A stretch of 64,000 bases of DNA from positions 1,364,001 through 1,428,000 of the forward strand of contig CAWATZ010000006.1 in assembly GCA_963784995.1 (NCBI GenBank). The letters run 5' to 3'. Shown piece after piece: positions 34,511 to 45,830 of the stretch. Source of the DNA: CAWATZ01 sp963784995 (lineage in GTDB: Bacteria; Planctomycetota; Planctomycetia; Gemmatales; Gemmataceae). Position 1 is the first letter of the stretch; each line of letters opens with the position of its first letter. Position numbers and translations under genes: made by a program. Below the pieces are notes generated by a model, which did no database searches, was not told where the DNA came from, and saw only the letters and a program-made list of their open reading frames with translations.

Positions 34511-36341
34511 TCAGTGGTTGAGGATGAACTCGTTACTGTTAATCAGAGCCCAGAGCAGGTCCTGGAAGGGCGCCATGACGTCCTTCTCGGGAAGCAGCTG
34601 AGGGCGTCCGCCCGGGCCAATGCCAATCAGTTTCATGTCCGGCTTGAGGGTCAGCAGCTCTTTCACGGTCGGCTTGCGGTTGAGGGAGACCAGGAACAGG
34701 TCGGTGATGACGCCGTCCACGTTGCGATTGCGGGCAAAGGCGACGGCCACCGTCCCCTTGTCCTTGCGGGCCACGGCGGCGTTGATGTCCTCGCCGTTCA
34801 TCATCAGCAGGGCCTGGACGATGGTGCCGTTGAAGTTGACCTCGTTGCCCTCGTCGTCACCGAAATTCTTCACCAGCCGGTCCAGCCAGCGGTCGCGGGC
34901 GTCCTGCTTGTCCTTGGTGCTGTCGTTGATCGCCGAGTTGGTGGCCACCAGCATCGACTCGAACAGCTGTTCGGGGCTCATCGACTTGAGCAGCATCCGG
35001 CTGAAGTGCCCTTCCAGCTCCGGCTTGTCGTTGGTGCTGTTGGCCACGCAGCTCAGGTTGTAGGCGTTGCTGAGCGTGATCCAGCGGATCAGCTTGTGCA
35101 GGTCAAAGCCGTAGTTGCGGAAGTTGCTCGACAGCTCCAGGAGCAGGTCGGGGTTGGTCGGCGCGTTCTGCTCGTTGAAATCGTCCATCGGGTAGACGAT
35201 GCCGCGACCCAGGAACACGCCCCACATCCGGTTGGCGATGGCCTGGCTGAAGTTGTCGTGGTCGATCAGATAGCTGGCCAGCTCCTGGCGGCGCTGGTTG
35301 CCGTTGATCCCGATCGGCAGCCGTTTGCCCTCCTTTTCCTCGCCGACGGGCAGGAACTCGGCCTTGGCAAACTGGATCACGCCGTTGCGCTTCTCGTAGG
35401 GCGACCGGGGCTTCTGATTGACCGCGGGGTTGTCGCTCAACTCCAGCGGGATCTGGGTGTTCTGCCGCCCCATGGGCATCATGGCGGGGCTCCGGTTCAC
35501 CTGGCGGAGGAAGGCGTTGATGCCCCAGAAGTGGTGCTGCTTGATGCTCGGCGAGAAGGGGTGATCGTGACACTGGGCGCACTGCACCTGGATGCCCAGG
35601 AACAGCCGGGTCAGCCGGGACGTGACCGGCACCATGTCAAACTGACCGTCCTCGTTCCGGTTGACAGCGGGGACCGGTTCGCCGACGTGGGCCAGGAGGA
35701 AGTTGGCCGCCCCCTTGCCCTCCTCATTGTTCTTGCCCGTCGCGGTCAGCAGGCCGCGCACGATCCTGTCATAGGATCGGTTCTGGGCGAACTCTTCCTT
35801 GAGCCAATCGACCATCTCGGCGTGGTAGCGGCCCCGGCCAAACGGACCGGCCCGGGTCAGCAACCAGTTGGACCAGACGTCCGCCCAGTGGCTGGCATAC
35901 TCCGGCTTGCTCAGCAGCCGATCGACGAGCAGCGACCGGCGCGTATCGACCGGGTCGCGCAGATACTCGTTGATCTCGGCCGGGGTGGCGATCCGGCCAA
36001 TGATGTCCAGCGAGGCCCGGCGGATGAATTCGTAATCGTCGGCCCAGCGCGACTGGACGATGTTGTTGTCCTTCCAGGCCTTGTTGAGGATGGTGTTGAT
36101 GGACTTGACCATGGGGTCCACGGTCTTGTCCTTGGACACGATGGTCAGCTTCAGGGGGGGCGGAGGAGTTGGCTTGACAGGCCCCTTCTCCTTGGGATCG
36201 GCCTTGCCCTTGGGATTGCCCTTGGGGTTCTGGGCCGTGCTGGAAGTCGCGCCCACGATCAGGGCGCTCGAGCAGCAGTCCGCCCACGATCAGGGAAACG
36301 GTTCGCCCTCGCTGCCTGCCGCTGTGGCTTGGCTGTGCCAT
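34511..36341 (-). CDS. DUF1549/DUF1553 planctomycete cytochrome-like protein, one frameshift
   Basis: A large exported protein characteristic of planctomycetes (PSD1/PSCyt2-like). After a Pro/Lys-rich segment comes DYEFIRRASLDIIGRIATPAEI, WADVWSNWLL, CAQCHDHPFSP (a CxxCH haem-like site), IDHDNFSQAIANRMWG, IRWITLSNAYNLSC, and a C-terminal LINSNEFILNH. The ATG at 36341 follows GGGAG, but the signal peptide and the rest are in different frames; one extra base near 36260 restores 609 residues. Confidence 0.82.
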
Positions 36342-36557
36342 CGTCGATCTCCCAGAAAATTGTTCACGCCCAGGAGAACTCCAGGGGGTAACGTCTTTTA
36401 TCCTAGCGGGTGGTGCGAAAGAGTGTCAAACACATTCTTCCGGACCGGGTGAGTCCAAGGTTGGGACGACGGAGAACCGGAAAAAGTTCCCAAAGATGGG
36501 CGGGGACGTAACAATAGTAGTCATCACGCTCCGCGTGATGGCTACCTGGAGGACCCA

Positions 36558-37247
36558 ATGCGCTTGCTGCTGACCAATGATGACGGCATCACCGCCCCCG
36601 GTCTGGAAGCCCTGGTCGAGGCGGCCCGGGAGTTCGGCGACGTGACCATCCTCGCTCCCGACCGCACCCATTCGGGCTGTGGCCATCAGGTCACGACGCA
36701 TGGGCCGATCCAGCTCTGCCGGCTGGCCGAGGACCGGCTGGCGATCAGCGGCACCCCGGCGGATTGCGTCCGGCTGGCACTGCACGGCCTGGCTCCCGAC
36801 TTCGACTGGGTGCTGTCCGGCATCAACGCGGGCGGCAACCTGGGAGCCGACGTGTTTCACTCCGGCACTGTGGCCGCGGTCCGCGAGGCGGCCATGCGCG
36901 GCCGGCCCGGGATCGCCTTTTCGCACTACCTCAAACGGGAGCTGCCCGTGGACTGGACCCAGGCCGGCCGCTGGGCCCGCAAGGTGCTGGCGGCACTGCT
37001 GTCCCGACCGATCGCGCCGGGCAACTACTGGAACGTCAATTTCCCTCATCTACCGGCTAGCGCTGACGAACCACCGCTTACCTTTTGCACCCTGGAGCCC
37101 ACCCCTTTGCCCCTCGGCTATCGCCAGGAAGGGGACTTCCTTCACTACAGCGGCAACTATCACCTCCGCGGCCGTGAAGCGGGAAGCGACGTGGACGTCT
37201 GTTTCGGAGGCCAGATCGCGGTTTGCCGGCTGGTCTGGGGATGTTAA
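36558..37247 (+). CDS. surE: 5'/3'-nucleotidase SurE
   Basis: Metal-dependent nucleotidase of the stationary-phase survival family. 229 residues. TNDDG at 6-10 carries the metal-binding Asp pair; APDRTHSGCGHQVT, SGTPADCVRLAL and WVLSGINAGGNLGADVFHSGTV follow. Normal length. ATG is preceded by TGGAGGA. Stops just before a family B hairpin. Confidence 0.93.
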   Translation: MRLLLTNDDGITAPGLEALVEAAREFGDVTILAPDRTHSGCGHQVTTHGPIQLCRLAEDRLAISGTPADCVRLALHGLAPDFDWVLSGINAGGNLGADVFHSGTVAAVREAAMRGRPGIAFSHYLKRELPVDWTQAGRWARKVLAALLSRPIAPGNYWNVNFPHLPASADEPPLTFCTLEPTPLPLGYRQEGDFLHYSGNYHLRGREAGSDVDVCFGGQIAVCRLVWGC

Positions 37248-37251
37248 TGCC

Positions 37252-37328
37252 GAGCCGCGCACGCAGCGCAGCGGAGTAAGCGGTCGTCTCGACGAACCGC
37301 TTACTCCGCCGCGCTGCGTGCGCGGCTC
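37252..37328. repeat. Hairpin repeat, family B, copy 3
   Basis: Left arm GAGCCGCGCACGCAGCGCAG.. begins at 37252 and the right arm ends at 37328. The loop differs from the other copies. Confidence 0.85.
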
Positions 37329-37463
37329 GGCGGGGCGGGGCACCGTCCGAGACGGAGGTTTGTTCCGAAAAGATCAAGTTTGCCGGTTGTGCAGCCGATA
37401 GCAACAGAGGGAGCGAGAATCCAGCCACGGACCTCGTTCCAGGTGCAGTGGGGGGAGGCGGTC

Positions 37464-38669
37464 ATGAAAAGGTGGATGAGCTTGGCTCTGGTGGGCTGGC
37501 TGGGGTGGGCAGCGCTCTTGCCGGCGCAGCCGACACCGCCCTTCTATCCGCCCGGCCCCTACGGCACTCCCGGACTGCCCGAACCGACCCCGACCGCGCC
37601 TTCCTCCGTGAACAGCAAGGTCCCGCCGATGATCCCTGGTCCCGTGACCGGCCAGATTGCCCCGCCCGGCCCGCCGGACAGCCTCAGCCTGTCCGCCTCG
37701 GTCCCCAACGCCAACATGTGCGAGAACCCCTTGACGGATTGCGGGCTGTTCATTCATCTGGGCGCCCTGGCCCTGGCCCGTTCGCCCCTGGGCAGCACCG
37801 GCGTCGCCTTTCAGGATTTCAACGGGTCCGACTTCACCAATCCGCTGAGCCTGCCTCCCATGGCGGGCAACGCCGTCCTGGGCTTCAACTCGATCAGCCA
37901 GCCCTACCACCTCGGCATGCAGGGCACCATCGGCTATTTCTGGAACGGCCAGAGCATCGAGGCCCGCTTCCTGGGCATCTTCCAGAGCAACAGCAGCCGG
38001 ACTGCCCAGCAACCCAGCGGCCTTTTCAGTTTCTTCTACAATCCCCCTGTTGCTTTCACCGGCGACAACGGCCTGTGGCTGGAAGCGGATTCGATGACGC
38101 TTTCCTACTCCTGGTCGCTCTTCAGCAGTGAACTCAACTACCGCTATGCCAGCGAGGCCGTCTCGGAATGCGAGATCATCCTGGGAATGCGCTGGACCAG
38201 TTTCCGGGAACGGCTGGCCATGACCACGGTTGATGATCAGGGGGTGTCAACCAGCACGGCCACGTACGCCGTCAACACCATCAACAACCTGATCGCGCCG
38301 CAGTTCGGTTTTGAGTGGTGTCACCATTTCAAGCTGATTAACCTGGGTATCACCGCCAAGGCGGCACCCGGCGTCAACTTCGCCTCGGTCACGCACAGCC
38401 TGGTCCGGGGCGATGCCGTTCAAGGTTTCAACAACCAGCGCAGTAACATGGAATGGGGTGCCGGCGTTTATGACCTGAGTGCCTGGGCGGAGTTCGACAT
38501 CCTGGAACGCATGCACCTCCACGTGGGCTACGTGGCGCTCTGGTTGAACGGAGTGAGTACGGCCGCCCAGCAATGGGATTTCAACCTCAGCAATCCCGCG
38601 GGCCTCACCAACAGCTTCAACACGGTGTTCCTGCACGGTCCCATGGTCGAGTTTCAGTTCTGCTGGTGA
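37464..38669 (+). CDS. BBP7 family outer membrane beta-barrel protein
   Basis: 401 residues. Signal peptide MKRWMSLALVGWLGWAALLPAQP, a Pro-rich linker, then a long beta-rich barrel (alternating aromatic strands, for example WLEADSMTLSYSWSLFSSEL, FGFEWCHHFKLINLGI, MHLHVGYVALWLNG) ending in the aromatic VEFQFCW. BBP7 proteins are specific to planctomycetes. Ligand unknown. GGGGAGG precedes the ATG. Confidence 0.82.
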   Translation: MKRWMSLALVGWLGWAALLPAQPTPPFYPPGPYGTPGLPEPTPTAPSSVNSKVPPMIPGPVTGQIAPPGPPDSLSLSASVPNANMCENPLTDCGLFIHLGALALARSPLGSTGVAFQDFNGSDFTNPLSLPPMAGNAVLGFNSISQPYHLGMQGTIGYFWNGQSIEARFLGIFQSNSSRTAQQPSGLFSFFYNPPVAFTGDNGLWLEADSMTLSYSWSLFSSELNYRYASEAVSECEIILGMRWTSFRERLAMTTVDDQGVSTSTATYAVNTINNLIAPQFGFEWCHHFKLINLGITAKAAPGVNFASVTHSLVRGDAVQGFNNQRSNMEWGAGVYDLSAWAEFDILERMHLHVGYVALWLNGVSTAAQQWDFNLSNPAGLTNSFNTVFLHGPMVEFQFCW

Positions 38670-38761
38670 GCGGCGAGCCGAGCGCCTCTTGTTTGGGAGC
38701 GGCGGGCGTCTTATGCTGTCTCGCAGGACGTTCGCCCGGCCAACCCAAGCGGAGAGCCCCC

Positions 38762-40123
38762 ATGCCTCAGACTGCCGTCCAGCCTGCTCTTGCCAGTCGC
38801 TATGCCGACGCCTTTCCCCTGTCGCGCAAGCTCCACAACCAGGCCCGAGAGGTTTTCCCGGGCGGGGTGACGCACGACCTGCGTTACCTGGAGCCGTTCC
38901 CGATCTACGTCGAACGGGCCCAGGGCGCACGCAAATGGGACGTTGATGGCCATGAACTGATCGATTACTGGGCCGGCCACGGTGCCCTGCTCCTGGGGCA
39001 CAGCCATCCGGCGATCGTGGCCGCGGTCCAGCGGCAGATGGCCCGGGCCACGCACCCCGGCGGCTGTCACGAGTCGGAGATCACCTGGGGCCAGTGGGTG
39101 CAGCGGCTGGTGCCCTCCGCCGAGCGAGTCCGCTTCACCTCCTCGGGCACCGAGGCGACGCTGATGGCCCTCCGCCTGGTCCGCATGTTCACGGGCCGGC
39201 CACGCGTCCTCAAGTTCGCCGGGCATTTCCACGGCTGGCACGACTTCCTCGTCCCCGGCGCGGACGCCCCCTTCGACGGCACCACCCCGCCCGGCATCCC
39301 CGCCGAGGTCGCTCGCGATACCGTGATCGTCCCGCCCAACGACCTGGACGCCGTGGCCCGGGCCCTGCGCGACGATCCCACCATCGGCTGCGTCATCCTG
39401 GAACCCACCGGCGGCAAAGGGGGGACGGTGCCGATCCGCGGCCCGTTCCTGCACGGGCTGCGGGAGCTGACCCGGCAGCAGGAGCGCTTGCTGATCTTCG
39501 ACGAGGTCATCACCGGCTTCCGCGTTTCCCCGGGCGGGGCCCAGGCCCATTACAAGGTGACCCCGGACCTGACCACGCTGGCCAAGGTCCTCGCGGGAGG
39601 CTTGCCCGGAGGCTGCCTGGCCGGACGGGCCGACATCCTCGCCGGGCTGGAGTTCCGGCCCGGCAAGCCGAAGATGAAGCATCCCGGCACCTTCAACGCC
39701 AACCCCCTCTCGGCCGCGGCCGGCATTGCCGCCCTGGAACTGGTGGCCGGCGGCGAGCCCTGCCGCCACGCCAACCGCATCGGCCAGCTGCTGCGGCAGC
39801 AGCTCAACGAGATGTTCGCCCGCCGCGGACTGGACTGGATCGCCTACGGGGAGTTCTCCGGTTTCCGCCTGCTTCACGGCTACAAGGGACCACGCCCCGA
39901 CAGGGACGACTTCATCCCTTACGGCGGGGCCTTCGACAAGCTGGAGGTTTCCCGACCCGCCCGGCTGACGCACTCCTTCCGTCTGGGGATGCTCCTGAAC
40001 GGCGTCGATCTGTCCGGGCTGGGCGGCATGACCACGGCGGCCCACGCCGAGGCCGACGTCGAGGCAACCGTGCAGGCGGTGTCGAACACCATTGATCTGC
40101 TGAAAGAGGAAGGAATCGCGTGA
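38762..40123 (+). CDS. Class III aminotransferase, GSA-aminomutase-like
   Basis: PLP enzyme of 453 residues related to glutamate-1-semialdehyde 2,1-aminomutase. VFPGGVTHDLRYLEPFP, IDYWAGHGALLLGH, VRFTSSGTEATLMALRL, FDEVITGFRVSPGG and TLAKVLAGGLPGG (PLP Lys) are seen. It is probably not the tetrahydrapyrrole enzyme: the sequence diverges in the active-site region. It may act in a secondary pathway. Followed by a family A hairpin. Confidence 0.8.
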   Translation: MPQTAVQPALASRYADAFPLSRKLHNQAREVFPGGVTHDLRYLEPFPIYVERAQGARKWDVDGHELIDYWAGHGALLLGHSHPAIVAAVQRQMARATHPGGCHESEITWGQWVQRLVPSAERVRFTSSGTEATLMALRLVRMFTGRPRVLKFAGHFHGWHDFLVPGADAPFDGTTPPGIPAEVARDTVIVPPNDLDAVARALRDDPTIGCVILEPTGGKGGTVPIRGPFLHGLRELTRQQERLLIFDEVITGFRVSPGGAQAHYKVTPDLTTLAKVLAGGLPGGCLAGRADILAGLEFRPGKPKMKHPGTFNANPLSAAAGIAALELVAGGEPCRHANRIGQLLRQQLNEMFARRGLDWIAYGEFSGFRLLHGYKGPRPDRDDFIPYGGAFDKLEVSRPARLTHSFRLGMLLNGVDLSGLGGMTTAAHAEADVEATVQAVSNTIDLLKEEGIA

Positions 40124-40131
40124 AAGCACTC

Positions 40132-40228
40132 CCAGGGCGATGCCCTGGGCTATTGTGTTGCGCCCCTTCGGGGCGAAAGCCAACCGCCCCGAAGGGGCGC
40201 AACACAATAGCCCAGGGCATCGCCCTGG
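40132..40228. repeat. Long hairpin repeat, family A, copy 3
   Basis: Arms 40132-40174 and 40186-40228 are perfect 43-base complements. This copy has TATTGTG where copies 1 and 2 have TATCGTG; the opposite arm changes from CACGATA to CACAATA. Confidence 0.9.
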
Positions 40229-40234
40229 GTTGGT

Positions 40235-41410
40235 TCAGTGCCCGCCGCTGCCCACCACCAGCCCAAAGACCATCGCTGCCCCGGCCAGAAAGAGCGCATT
40301 GAGCAGGACGATGCGCATGACCCACTGGGCCCTGCCTGGGGTAACCTGGACGCCGAGCCACGGCGCCGCCAGCAAGCTCCCGAAGGAACCGATGGCACAC
40401 GTCACGCCGTAAACTGTGCCGCGGTCCTGCTTGAACTCGCGGAAGAGGACGCTGATCAGGGTCGGGAGGATGGGCCCGAGCAGGAACCCCGCCAGGATCA
40501 GACCATTCCGCGCCTGGCTCTTGCCGCCCGTCCCGGCCAGGTTGCCCAGGACCACGCCGGCCAGCACCGCCGGCACCACGATCAGGAAGGGGTCCCAGTA
40601 CGCCTTCGGTTGCCAGACCGCGATCAGCAGCCGGGACAGCAGGAACGCGGCCCAGAACCCCGAGAGCAGGAACGTGGCCCGCCGTTCGCTGTAGCCGGCC
40701 TGGGTCAGGAACGTCGGGGACCAGACCCCCAGGGCCCCTTCCAGCGGCGCATAGAACAGGAACACCAGCCCCGCCAGCACCACCGGCCAGATCTGGAAAT
40801 CCTCCCACAGGCTCTCGGTCTGATTTTGCATGGCTGCCGTCTCGCGGCCCACCTGCTCGCCAAAAGCCGGCATCATGCACAGAAACGCCGGCACGAGTGA
40901 AACCAGCGACAGCACCAGGACCGTGCGCCGGTAGTGCAGCGCCCCCAGGAGCAGGTCCGCGAACAGCGGGGTGAGCAGCGCCCCCAGCGCGATGAACACG
41001 AAGCCAAGGTTCAGCCCGGCCGCGGCGTCGGCATGCTCAAAGAAGGCCTGCGGCATCAGCACCACCGTCGCCGTGCTCAGACCAGCCAGGCCCAGCCCCG
41101 CGAACAGCATGGCCACAACGGCCAGCCGATAGCTGGGTCTGACGCTCATGCAGCAGAGGGCTGCCGCCGTGGCCAGCGCTCCCAGGATCAGCACTACCCG
41201 CACCCCCAGCCGATCGAGCAGCAGGCCGGTCAGCAGCAGCATCGGGATCAGGACCAGGTTGAAGACGGACAGCAGCCCCCCAATCCGACCAGCGCCGGCC
41301 GACTGCTGCCGGGCCAGGGTCAGCCGGACCGTGCCCAGCAGGGCCAGGACCATGCCGACCACCAGGGCACCGCTGATCGTGACCGCCGTCACCGCCTGCA
41401 TACCGGACAT
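40235..41410 (-). CDS. MFS transporter
   Basis: 391 residues with about 12 hydrophobic helices. The loop after helix 2 (LLDRLGVRVVLILGAL) fits the MFS signature. A hydrophilic central loop (REFKQDRGTVYG is in the second half). Substrate unknown; no neighbour suggests one. The gene ends close to a family A hairpin. Confidence 0.85.
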   Translation of the reverse strand: MSGMQAVTAVTISGALVVGMVLALLGTVRLTLARQQSAGAGRIGGLLSVFNLVLIPMLLLTGLLLDRLGVRVVLILGALATAAALCCMSVRPSYRLAVVAMLFAGLGLAGLSTATVVLMPQAFFEHADAAAGLNLGFVFIALGALLTPLFADLLLGALHYRRTVLVLSLVSLVPAFLCMMPAFGEQVGRETAAMQNQTESLWEDFQIWPVVLAGLVFLFYAPLEGALGVWSPTFLTQAGYSERRATFLLSGFWAAFLLSRLLIAVWQPKAYWDPFLIVVPAVLAGVVLGNLAGTGGKSQARNGLILAGFLLGPILPTLISVLFREFKQDRGTVYGVTCAIGSFGSLLAAPWLGVQVTPGRAQWVMRIVLLNALFLAGAAMVFGLVVGSGGH

Positions 41411-41626
41411 GGGTTCTCCGATCCGGGCGAGCCGGGAACGTTCGCTCCCGGGGAAGGCCCTCCATCAAGTAAATCGCTGCCGGCGGCACCGGATTTGAAC
41501 TCCAGAACAGCCGGCATTACTGAAGAGGCGGGAGGCCGCGAACCGGTTCGCGAACGTCGTGCCGGGCAGCCGTGTCCGTCAGAGGAACCGGCGTTTCGCA
41601 TGGTGCGATTGTAGCGGAAATTCGCC

Positions 41627-41655
41627 TTGCACGGCTTTTGTGGCCTCCCTATACT
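41627..41655 (+). promoter_or_regulatory. Sigma-70 promoter for the tRNA-tuf operon
   Basis: TTGCAC, a 17-base spacer and TATACT, ending 23 bases before tRNA-Thr. This is the clearest promoter in the window. Confidence 0.7.
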
Positions 41656-41678
41656 TACTCTTTCCACACGCCGGCGCT

Positions 41679-41750
41679 GCTAGCGTAGCTCAATGGTAGA
41701 GCTCCTGATTTGTAATCAGGGGGTTGCGGGTTCGAGTCCCTCCGCTAGCT
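41679..41750 (+). tRNA. tRNA-Thr (TGT)
   Basis: Acceptor GCTAGCG/CGCTAGC; anticodon stem CTGAT/ATCAG with loop bases giving TGT; T-arm GCGGG-TTCGAGT-CCCTC. First gene of the tRNA cluster before tuf. Confidence 0.95.
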
Positions 41751-41848
41751 CCTGGGGACGGATGGATCTGGCGGTTTCCCCATTGCCATTAAAGGAGATC
41801 TTTCGCTAAATTCCTGAATCGCCTCAGAGGCGGAGCAGCTCAACAGAT

Positions 41849-41932
41849 GGGCAGGTGGCCGAGCGGTCAATGGCATCAGACTGTAAATCTGACGGACGAA
41901 GTCCTACGGGGGTTCAAATCCCTCCCTGCCCA
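41849..41932 (+). tRNA. tRNA-Tyr (GTA)
   Basis: Acceptor GGGCAGG/CCTGCCC, a long variable arm as expected for Tyr, and anticodon loop CTGTAAA giving GTA. Confidence 0.95.
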
Positions 41933-41968
41933 CTGACCTTCCCCTTCCCTACAATAGCGGAAGGGTTT

Positions 41969-42039
41969 GCGGGTGTAGCTCAATGGTAGAGCCCCTGCCT
42001 TCCAAGCAGGTCACGAGGGTTCGATTCCCTTCACCCGCT
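41969..42039 (+). tRNA. tRNA-Gly (TCC)
   Basis: Acceptor GCGGGTG/CACCCGC and anticodon loop with TCC between CCTGC and GCAGG. Confidence 0.95.
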
Positions 42040-42090
42040 CTGATAGGATTTGGACATTACGGCACCTGGGCAAGATCGACTAAAAAGATC

Positions 42091-42163
42091 GCTGCTGTAG
42101 CTCAATGGTAGAGCACCTCATTGGTAATGAGGAGGTTTCTGGGTTCAAGTCCCAGCAGCAGCT
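42091..42163 (+). tRNA. tRNA-Thr (GGT)
   Basis: Acceptor GCTGCTG/CAGCAGC, anticodon stem CTCAT/ATGAG with anticodon GGT, T-arm CTGGG-TTCAAGT-CCCAG. Ends 78 bases before tuf. Confidence 0.95.
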
Positions 42164-42241
42164 CTCGTAGTTTTTGGAACGTCGTAAAGGACAGGAACAT
42201 CCAGCAACCTGGATTGCAAGCCACGAACACGCGGAGGAAAG

Positions 42242-43483
<1,242 letters not shown>

Positions 43484-43500
43484 CTGACACTGCCTTCCCC

Positions 43501-43562
43501 CGCGTAGGTCAGGCTTTCTAGCCTGACACTCCTTCGTCAGGCTAGAAAGCCTGACCTACGCG
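43501..43562. repeat. Perfect 27-bp hairpin after tuf
   Basis: CGCGTAGGTCAGGCTTTCTA.. (43501-43527) and its exact complement (43536-43562) with an 8-base loop. It lies between tuf and rpmG, and could end or stabilise the tuf transcript. No U-run follows, so it is not a typical terminator. Confidence 0.85.
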
Positions 43563-43590
43563 GGGAGAGGGGAGGAAGAACGAGGCAACC

Positions 43591-43743
43591 ATGCGAGAAT
43601 ACGTCTGGATGGAGTGCAGCGTGTGCGGCGCGCGCAACTACCGCACCAACAAGGAGACGCGCGGGGCCAACCGGCTGGAGCTGAAGAAGTTCTGCCGGAA
43701 GGAAAAGAAGCACACGCCGCACAAGGAATCGCGCAAGAAGTAA
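43591..43743 (+). CDS. rpmG: Ribosomal protein L33
   Basis: 50 residues: MREYVWMECSVCGARNYRTN, then RLELKKFCRKEKKHTPHKE. A CSVC pair plus FC-x-HTPH supply three Cys and one His for zinc. ATG preceded by GAGGCAACC. Small genes of this kind lie between tuf and secE in many bacteria. Confidence 0.93.
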   Translation: MREYVWMECSVCGARNYRTNKETRGANRLELKKFCRKEKKHTPHKESRKK

Positions 43744-43825
43744 AGAGCAGGGCGAGTTTGCCGGCGGTTGCTGTCCCGTTGCTGACGTGGCCCGGGCCGC
43801 ACTGCCGGAGCTGGCTCGCCGGGAC

Positions 43826-43898
<73 letters not shown>

Positions 43899-44034
43899 CT
43901 AAGCGAACGAGGCAAAGTACCGCCCAGGGCCAACCTCAAGCCAGGAGGGCGGGGTCGGCGGTGCTCCGGAGGAGAGTTCCGGCGCGGGCAGCCGACGATC
44001 CACTCCGCTGTTTTCTTTTCAGACAGGAACTGCC

Positions 44035-45791
44035 ATGGCCGTGGCCGTCAAGAATGCTACCGAGGCGCGTCCGACCGCCAATCCCTTCGACCGCATCCAA
44101 GTCGCGGCCCTGGGTGGACTGGTCTACACCGTGGGTAGCCTGCTGATCGTCTTCATGGCGATCCCCAAGTTGTGGGCAGCCTTCTGGAGCGACCTGCTCC
44201 ATTTCAACGCCGGCACCTTTGCCTCCTACACCCTCCAGGGCATCCTGATGCTGGCGGGAGCGGTGGGCCTGATCTTTGTTGGAGGCAAGCTGCTCGGGCC
44301 GAAGGCGCAACCGGGCGTCAAGGCCGGGATCTTTACCTCCTTTGTCAGCCTGCTCCTGATCCTCTTTCTGACGCGCTGGTACAGCATGGGGGCGGAGTAT
44401 TTCGCCTTCAGCCCGGAGGCGGCCCCGGTCTGGGGCGGCAAAGCGATCCAGGGACTGGGCGATTTCTTCTCCTTCCTGTTCGTCACCGTGCTGTTCCTGC
44501 CCTCCATCCTGGGCGGCTGGAACGGAGCGATGGTGATGACCATCGTGGTCGGCGTGGTCCTGCTGGGCGTGTTCCTGCGGCTGTTCTTCAGCCAGCGGGC
44601 GGACCGGTTCCTGGTCGCCTTCGAGGCGCAGAACTGGTTCAGCACCACGACACTGAAGAAGAACCAGGGCGTCAAGGTCCGCCGGGGAACAATCCTGGGC
44701 ATCCTGCTGCTGTTCGGCTCGGGCGTCTGGACAATGATCAGCCACAACACCCTGGCCGGCTCTTCGGACTGGAACCTGAACATTCCCTTCACGGGCAAGA
44801 CCAGCTTCCGCATCGATGAACTCAGCACCCAGAGGATTGGGAGCGTCCGGGAGGCGAGAATGGCTCAGGAGGAGCCCAAGGAGCAGCGAGGGTGTGCGGA
44901 GCTTGCTGTTCGAAGACGGAGGAGTCGAGGCCAGCAGCAAGGAGGCGAGCTTGCCCGGTCGCTGAAAACGCTGGAGGCCCGGCTGAAGGCAGTCCCGGAG
45001 AAGGACAGGAAGTATCCTGCCAAAACTGGACGTCAAGCAAGGTCTGGCAGGACCTGGAAGACGAGGGCTTCTACCTCAAGGGCGCCAACGATGCGCTGGA
45101 GCTGGTGGCCGAACTCAAGCCGGCCCTGCTGGACCTGAAGGACGCCCATCCGGACGCGGAGTGGGTCAAGGAGCTGAGTTCGGCGTCGGATGCGGTCACG
45201 GAACAAGCCAAGGAGACCAGGACCGCCGCCAGCCAACCGCTGACGGTGAACCGCTTCGATTTCAAGACGATCAATCACGAACTCGATCCCAGCACGCACG
45301 TGATGCTGGTGGACATCACCGGGCTGGACAAGGATTTCGCCATTCCGGTGGTCGTCACCAAGGCAAAAGCCGCGGAGATTCAGAAGCAGCGCAAGGAGGA
45401 AGGGAAACCGGAGCTGACCGAGAAGGCGCCGCAGCAGATCACCGGGACGGATGCGTTCAGGCACGTGACCTTGTTACCGGCGGTGAAGTATTCGCTGCCG
45501 CTGCTGCTGCTCGGTTTGACGATCTGGTTTGCCTGGCGGGTTGTGAACCTGCCGGTGTTTGCCGACTTCCTGATCGCCACCGAAGGCGAGCTGAACAAGG
45601 TGTCGTGGACCACCCGCCGCCGGCTGTACCAGGATACCATTGTGGTGCTGGTCACGGTCGTGCTGCTGTCGTTCTATTTGTTTGCGATGGACCAGGTCTG
45701 GGGCCGTCTGCTCAGCTGGAAACCCATCGGCGTGATTGTGTTCGGCCAGGATACGAACCAGCGAAACAAGGGTACGGAAAAGCCGTGGTGA
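44035..45791 (+). CDS. secE: Preprotein translocase subunit SecE, greatly extended, two indels
   Basis: The C-terminal part is SecE-like: FADFLIATEGELNKVSWTTR, then a helix DTIVVLVTVVLLSFYLFAMD. Ahead of it are about six hydrophobic helices and a long polar domain, giving about 584 residues against about 60-130 in most bacteria. The frame is broken between 45019 and 45051; removing one A (45022-45025) and one G (45050-45051) restores PAKLDVKQGLADLEDEGFYL and a continuous gene. AGGAACTGCC precedes the ATG. Position before nusG is conserved. Confidence 0.82.
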
Positions 45792-45830
45792 GTCGCCCGA
45801 ACTCGAGTGCAACAGGAGGGAGGCCCTCCC

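Noticed and set aside
38762..40123. True hemL (glutamate-1-semialdehyde aminomutase)
   Set aside because: The fold and PLP site fit, but active-site segments differ from hemL, so I kept the broader family name.
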